A stretch of DNA of 64,000 nucleotides from Centrapalus pauciflorus (taxonomy: Eukaryota > Streptophyta > Magnoliopsida > Asterales > Asteraceae): contig JAANYP010002875.1 in NCBI GenBank assembly GCA_020465985.1, positions 1 through 64,000 on the forward strand. Direction: 5' to 3'. The notes under the pieces were generated by a model. It saw only the letters and a program-made list of their open reading frames with translations, had not been told where the DNA came from and did no database searches. How positions within the stretch are numbered: the first letter of the stretch is position 1; each line of letters opens with the position of its first letter. Position numbers and translations under genes: made by a program. Shown here piece by piece: positions 59,109 through 64,000 of this stretch.

Positions 59109-60455
59109 CCTGGGACACACAATATCACACATAGGTCAGCTAATGCTGGTGAGAATGCAAGGGTTAGTGTACGATTATAAAGCTCAGAAAATAATTAACT
59201 CAACAATAAAACGTTCAACGTTCTCTACTGAACAAGTATATGAGATCCCACAAGATAGCTCAATAGGTACTCAACTCGCGTGGATAGGTCCACGTACCAA
59301 AATCCCTAGACCGCACAAAGCAGTCATCAGGAACTCAAAAGGGAATTGGGAGCGACCCAACCCCTGCCCAGCCGTACGGTTTAGTATCTCAACAGCTCAA
59401 GTGTCCCAAATCTCATATTTAAAATAAAGTTCACAATAACTCAGTAATACAAGCATGATAGCATCTCAATAAAAACTCGTAAGAAAACTCATGATATCTC
59501 ATAAAAATCTCAGTAAAAGATCATGCAAGTATCAGTAAATAATCGTACAAGTATCTCAAGAAAAACATGCAAACTCACCTGCTCAGCTAGATAAACTAAG
59601 TCTCGGTTCTCTGCCCTTTCCCTACCCTGTCAACACGAGACCCTGAAATCACAATATCACAACTCAATATCACAATCTCAACCCAACAACTCTATATACA
59701 ATTCTCAACAACTCTCGAGACCCTAAGGACCCAAATACACGACTCATAGAACCCGAAAACCCGACCCGAACCCTCAGCCGCATCGCGGCCGTACTCAACC
59801 AATCGCGGCCGCACTGACCCTATCGCGGTCGCGGCCGCGCTGATCTCAAACTCGGCCGTGCTCACATCGCGGTCCGAGCTCGGGCTCAAACCGCCTGCGA
59901 TCATCTCAAGAACATCGCGGCCCGCGATCACGGGATCGCGGTCGCGCTCACAGACGAACAATAGCAGGTATGCTCTGTTTCTGCACAGCCCAGGGATTTA
60001 TCCCTTTAATCCATTTCAGCTCGATTTTAACCACAGATATGGACTCGAATTTGCTCAGAAACAATCACAAACTCAATTGAATCACTCACTCATGATTTAT
60101 AACAATTAACTCACGAATTTGAGCTCAGAATTACCTCAAATATGCAACTAAGAAGATGATGGAAGAATTCGGAAGCTTTAATCACGATTCGAAGCTTCAA
60201 TCTCTGATTAGCAGGAGCTGGAATTCACAATTACACACACATACACTCTTAAATTGAAACTCAGATTTAGGAGAATGAAAGCAAGCATCCAAAGAGCTCC
60301 CCCTTTTATACGTTTTGGACTAAAACTCGGTCCGGTACCCAATATCCGATCCCAATACCCAAAATACAAATTTATATCCCCGGGTCCCAAATTAAATAAT
60401 TAATCCAATAAAATAATTCCACGTACCTATCTCAAAATCGGGATATTACAAAAAT

Positions 60456-60973
60456 AATCATAAAAATTCATGTCATTAAATTTTAATTAAATAATTATTA
60501 AATTATATAGAATAGATTTGAATTGAATCGAATCAAATTTATAATAAAATTTTAATAAATGACATGTTAAAAGTAGACTGTGACACGTGTCAAATTAAAG
60601 TAGACATTGACGTATAATGACGTATTTACTCATTTATTATTATTTATTATATATTAGTATTTTAAATTTATGGACACTTAAAAAATAGCAAACTAAAAAA
60701 AATATGCATATGATATTCAGATGTTACTCGAAGAAATTAAAAAATTGTAGTAGCTGTAATAAAGATATATTTTTTTATTGTTCATAAGTTATTAAAATAT
60801 AACAAAATCGATATTATATTAGAAGGATACGTAGAAAAAAAAATATTTAAAGTTTCCAAACAACAAAATACAACACATATTAATATAAGTCAATTTAAAA
60901 AATTAGAATATATGTTTTAATTTTAAATACCAAAATATTAAGTTTCTTTATTATAAAATATTAATTAAGTTTA
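60456..60973. repeat. Tandem copy B, right part
   Basis: Matches 61625-62530 of copy C. The unoccupied Helitron site is at 60702/60703 (AACTAAAAAAAA/TATGCATATG). A palindrome GACACGTGTC (60582-60591) is G-box-like. Confidence 0.85.
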
Positions 60974-62530
60974 AAAATGTAGAGATTTCTAATTTGGTTT
61001 AACCTAATTAAACTGTTTTGTGTGTTATATTGTTGAATAACAATCTATTTTGTTTGTTAAACTTTTAAAATCTATCTCATTTAAAATTAATGTTTAACAG
61101 GATAGTTAGTTTAACGACTCGTTTATTACACAGATTGATTTTTTTTTTATTAACTAGAATATGTAAACATTAAAAAAGCTATAACAAATGGAATGAACAA
61201 AATATAAAAAACGATGTTAATTTTAATCACATGGGATGAACATATTACGATAAGAACATATTAGGATAAGAACAAATATAACGGATTTAAGTTTGCAACA
61301 AATATGTCAGATTCAACAGAATCTCGATAGATTTATGAAGTGTGGATTTATAATATTAACCTCTTGACAAAAGATTACTATTAACAGAATCCTTTTTAGA
61401 CAAATTAACAATAATCATTCTTAGCAAATGATTCTTCAAGAGAATTTAAATTTAATTATTTAATTTTTTTAATATAAAAATTATAGATCTCCGTGAAAGA
61501 AAGTTACTTTAATTGACAGTTTAGTTAAGTGTCAAGTGATATCTATGTACTTTTTTAATAGAATAACTAGGTTGATACCCATGTAATACATGAGTTGATG
61601 TAAAAATAAATATTTTTAAATATACATATATATAATAATCATAAAATTGATGTTATTAAATTTTAATTAATTAATTATTAAATTATATAGATTATATTTG
61701 AATAGAATTGAATTAAATTTATATAAAATTTTGATAAATGACATGTCAAAAGTAGACTGTGACACGTGCTAGATTAAAGGAGAGATTGACATATAATGAT
61801 GTATTTACTCATATATTATTATTTATTATATATTAGTATTTTAGATTTATGACTTAAAAAATAGCAAACTAAAAAAAATCTATCTATACTATTAAAAGAG
61901 TAACTATACTCAACTCTCATAAAGCCACGTGTCATCACCATGAATCGACACGTGGCACTTATAGTTTAAAAAATATTAAATAAATTTAACCTATATTTAT
62001 CCATATCTAATATAATCTACGTTTAAATTCAAATCAAATCCAACAAAATCTAATACTCTAACAACTTATTACTTATAATATAATATAATAAAAGTTTAAA
62101 ATATTTTAAAAAATAATTACTATTCATGTGTGTGTAGAATTATACAAAATTAATAGGTCATAATATTTAATAATATCATTATTATATATATTTGTTTAAA
62201 AATAATATTTATATTTTTACATTTTAGTTTATTATATATTAAAAATATCCGCGTAATACGCGGGTAATAAACTAGTATACATATGATATTTAGATGGTAC
62301 TCGGATGTAAAGTAAAAGTTGTGGTAGCTGTAATAAAGATATAATTTTTTATTGTTCATAAGTAATTAAAAAACAACATAATCGATATTATTTTAGAAGG
62401 ATTAAATGTATTGAAAAAATATTTTAAGTTCCGAAATGAAATTACAACACATTTTAATATAAGTGAATTAAAAAATTGAATATATGTATTAATTTTAAAT
62501 ACCAAAATATTAAGTTTCTTTATTATAAAA
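60974..62530. repeat. Tandem copy C
   Basis: Begins AAAATGTAGAGATTTCTAATT, like 50788 in copy B; about 1.16 kb without the Helitron, against about 1.17 kb for copy B without El-4. No gene. Confidence 0.8.
61879..62275 (+). mobile_element. Non-autonomous Helitron (397 bp)
   Basis: 5' end TCTATCTATACTATTAAAAG and 3' end CTAG, inserted between A and T without target duplication. A GC hairpin, CCGCGTAATACGCGG (62249-62263), lies 8 nt before CTAG. Tandem copy B shows the uninterrupted A/T site. Near the 5' end, GCCACGTGTC (61924-61933) and GACACGTGGC (61947-61956) are a perfect inverted pair of G-box cores. No coding capacity (the small minus frame at 62150-62359 is not a gene). Confidence 0.93.
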
Positions 62531-64000
62531 TATAATTTAAAAATAGTATTAAAAGATTTAAAATATTTCTTTCTTAAAGATATAGATTAAATACGAAAGT
62601 ATTTCGAATGTATTTTATATATTTCTTAAGAATAAATTAGAAAATTTGGAAATTTAATTTTGCAAAAGAGGCAGGATATCCAAAATTTAAAGTAACGAGG
62701 GACCGACACATGACATAAGAAGTTTTCATCTATCAATATACATAGAAGATTGGTTTTACCGGCAAAATTTTTAGGTTAATTGCCAGAAAAGGTGATCAAT
62801 TTTATCTTTTTTCTTGATTACGATAACCAAGTTCACTTGCTAGTAAAAATAGGACAATACTTAATTTTTTTATCATTGAATGTAACCAAGTTTATTTACA
62901 ATAGAAAAAAGGATTAAACTTTCATTATTTAATCATTTAAGGTAACTAAAAAAAGGATTATACTTTTATTTTTATCGTTTAATGTAAACAAACATTCATT
63001 TCTAATCATTTAATATAACCAATTTTCTTAGATGATTAAAAATGAAAATTTGATTCTTTTTCTTATAGTAAACAAACTTGGTAATCTTAAACAATAAAGA
63101 AGGTAAAATTGGTTACCTTTTTGAGAAACCAATCCAAAATTTAACTGAGTTTTTCGTGGAGTCTAACAAAATCTATATCTATAATCTATAAAAACTAATA
63201 AATGAATGGGACTATAGGAGTACTCTCATTCTCATTACGAGGTTCCACAAATTGCCGGACCGGGTTTTCGGTTATCGAAATTTTCAACCAATTTAATTAA
63301 TTATGATCAAAACAACTTATCGATTAATCTAATCAACTAAAAAAGCATAAAAAACAAACAAATCCTAAAAACCAACTAAAAAACCACGAGAATTTAGTCA
63401 ATAATAAATCTTTACAAATAATGGTAAAACCGTAATAACATTAACATATCTCATACTATTGGATTGAAATTTGTGAATAGATGACCTTTTTTCTGGACAT
63501 TTTCTTTAATTTAATCTTGATTTCTATTCTTTCACGTAAGACAATAGTGACCGATTTTAATCACAGAATACTGAATCAATAAATCAGTTTGTTTGGTATG
63601 TTGAATCCGTAACAAAATTTTTAATTTATAATATCAATCCATTTTAATAAATGGTATAAACATAAAAAAAATTGTTAGCTCAATATACATATACATAAGA
63701 AAAAACTAGACATAACCTAGTTCGTTAACCTACTTCACAAGAAAACATTACTCATGAAATTAAAAATATAAAATTAAAAATAACCTATAAAACCACACAT
63801 CACAAAAACCTGAAACAAAAAAATTGGACGTTTCCTTGTGATAATAAGTGACCTAATTCATTTTTGGACCGCCTAAAACAACACACTTATTAGATAATTC
63901 ACTTATGGAATAAGTGCTTATATCATGTATAAGAAGAGCCCACAAGTCTTTGTATTTTTTTCCAGTTGTTTAAGTCCATAACCACAAGCCCGGTTCTTGC
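62531..64000. other. AT-rich right flank, no gene seen
   Basis: No open frame of note. An imperfect inverted repeat of about 55 bp frames 62784-63122 (AAAAGGTGATCAATTTTATC against the reverse of GTAAAATTGGTTACCTTTTT), possibly a MITE; target duplication not clear. The rest is featureless to me. Confidence 0.4.

Larger units (their letters stand above)
51449..60450 (-). mobile_element. El-4: young Tekay-like chromovirus (Gypsy)
   Basis: Target duplication AAAAT at 51444-51448 and 60451-60455. LTRs: 51449-53074 (1626 bp) and 57957-60450 (2494 bp, which is 1626 bp after removing the hAT-like insertion and one target copy). The LTRs differ at about 15-20 positions by eye, about 1 percent. One Gag-Pol frame (57781 to 53111) is interrupted only by two stop codons. 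Tandem copy C shows the unoccupied site near 61640. Confidence 0.95.
57957..60450 (-). repeat. El-4 5' LTR with nested hAT-like insertion
   Basis: Same ends as the left LTR; carries the 860-bp element at 58249-59108. The ATCGCGG array lies at about 59777-59945. Confidence 0.92.

Overview
The window looks like nuclear DNA of a flowering plant. It holds one low-copy host gene of plastid type in a landscape of LTR retrotransposons, a hAT-like element, a Helitron and AT-rich non-coding DNA. The retroelements (SIRE/Maximus-type Copia with a third ORF, Tekay-type chromovirus Gypsy) and the host gene fit a eudicot. Asteraceae is my guess from the style of the third-ORF proteins; I could not test it.

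Layout. 1-11114 (+): El-1, a SIRE-like Copia element cut by the left window edge (gag C-terminal part, pol with two frameshifts, a long third ORF, 3' LTR). 11115-16580: AT-rich DNA without genes, built of tandem and inverted duplications. 16581-30845 (-): El-2, a second, diverged SIRE-like element, nearly complete. 30846-32031: the 3' part of a foreign Gypsy LTR. 32032-41018 (+): El-3, a Tekay-like Gypsy with a truncated 5' LTR. 41019-42786: unassigned DNA, then the 5' flank of the host gene. 42787-50148 (+): the host gene, a chloroplast-targeted coiled-coil protein that I take to be MRC/PII1 (starch granule initiation), with a 5.07-kb intron containing an old Copia fragment. 50273-62530: a tandem non-coding duplication. 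One copy was hit by El-4 (51449-60450, -, a young Tekay-like Gypsy with TSD AAAAT and a hAT-like insertion in its right LTR). Another copy was hit by a Helitron (61879-62275). 62531-64000: no gene seen.

Most notable. (1) In both SIRE-like elements the third ORF is preceded by what looks like its own promoter (GGCCCA motifs, TATA box), an untranslated exon and a 1.1-1.2 kb intron whose acceptor lies 4-7 nt before the ATG. Inside each intron is an array of a short motif, different in each element: CCGAATTCGG in El-1, CTCGAAT in El-2. (2) The third-ORF proteins show no signal peptide or membrane segment by eye, but both carry a coiled coil followed by KRKHD...HEGEKRRK, a bipartite nuclear-localisation pattern. 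A nuclear, DNA-motif-binding role (compare VANC anti-silencing proteins) deserves testing against the default 'envelope-like' label. (3) The El-1 motif is also arrayed in the LTRs of the unrelated Gypsy El-3. (4) Intron-like GT-AG segments sit at the gag-pol junction of El-1 (with a 19-nt stub in El-2) and inside the RT region of El-3. The Helitron, the hAT-like element and El-4 all have unoccupied sister sites inside the window, which fixes their ends precisely.
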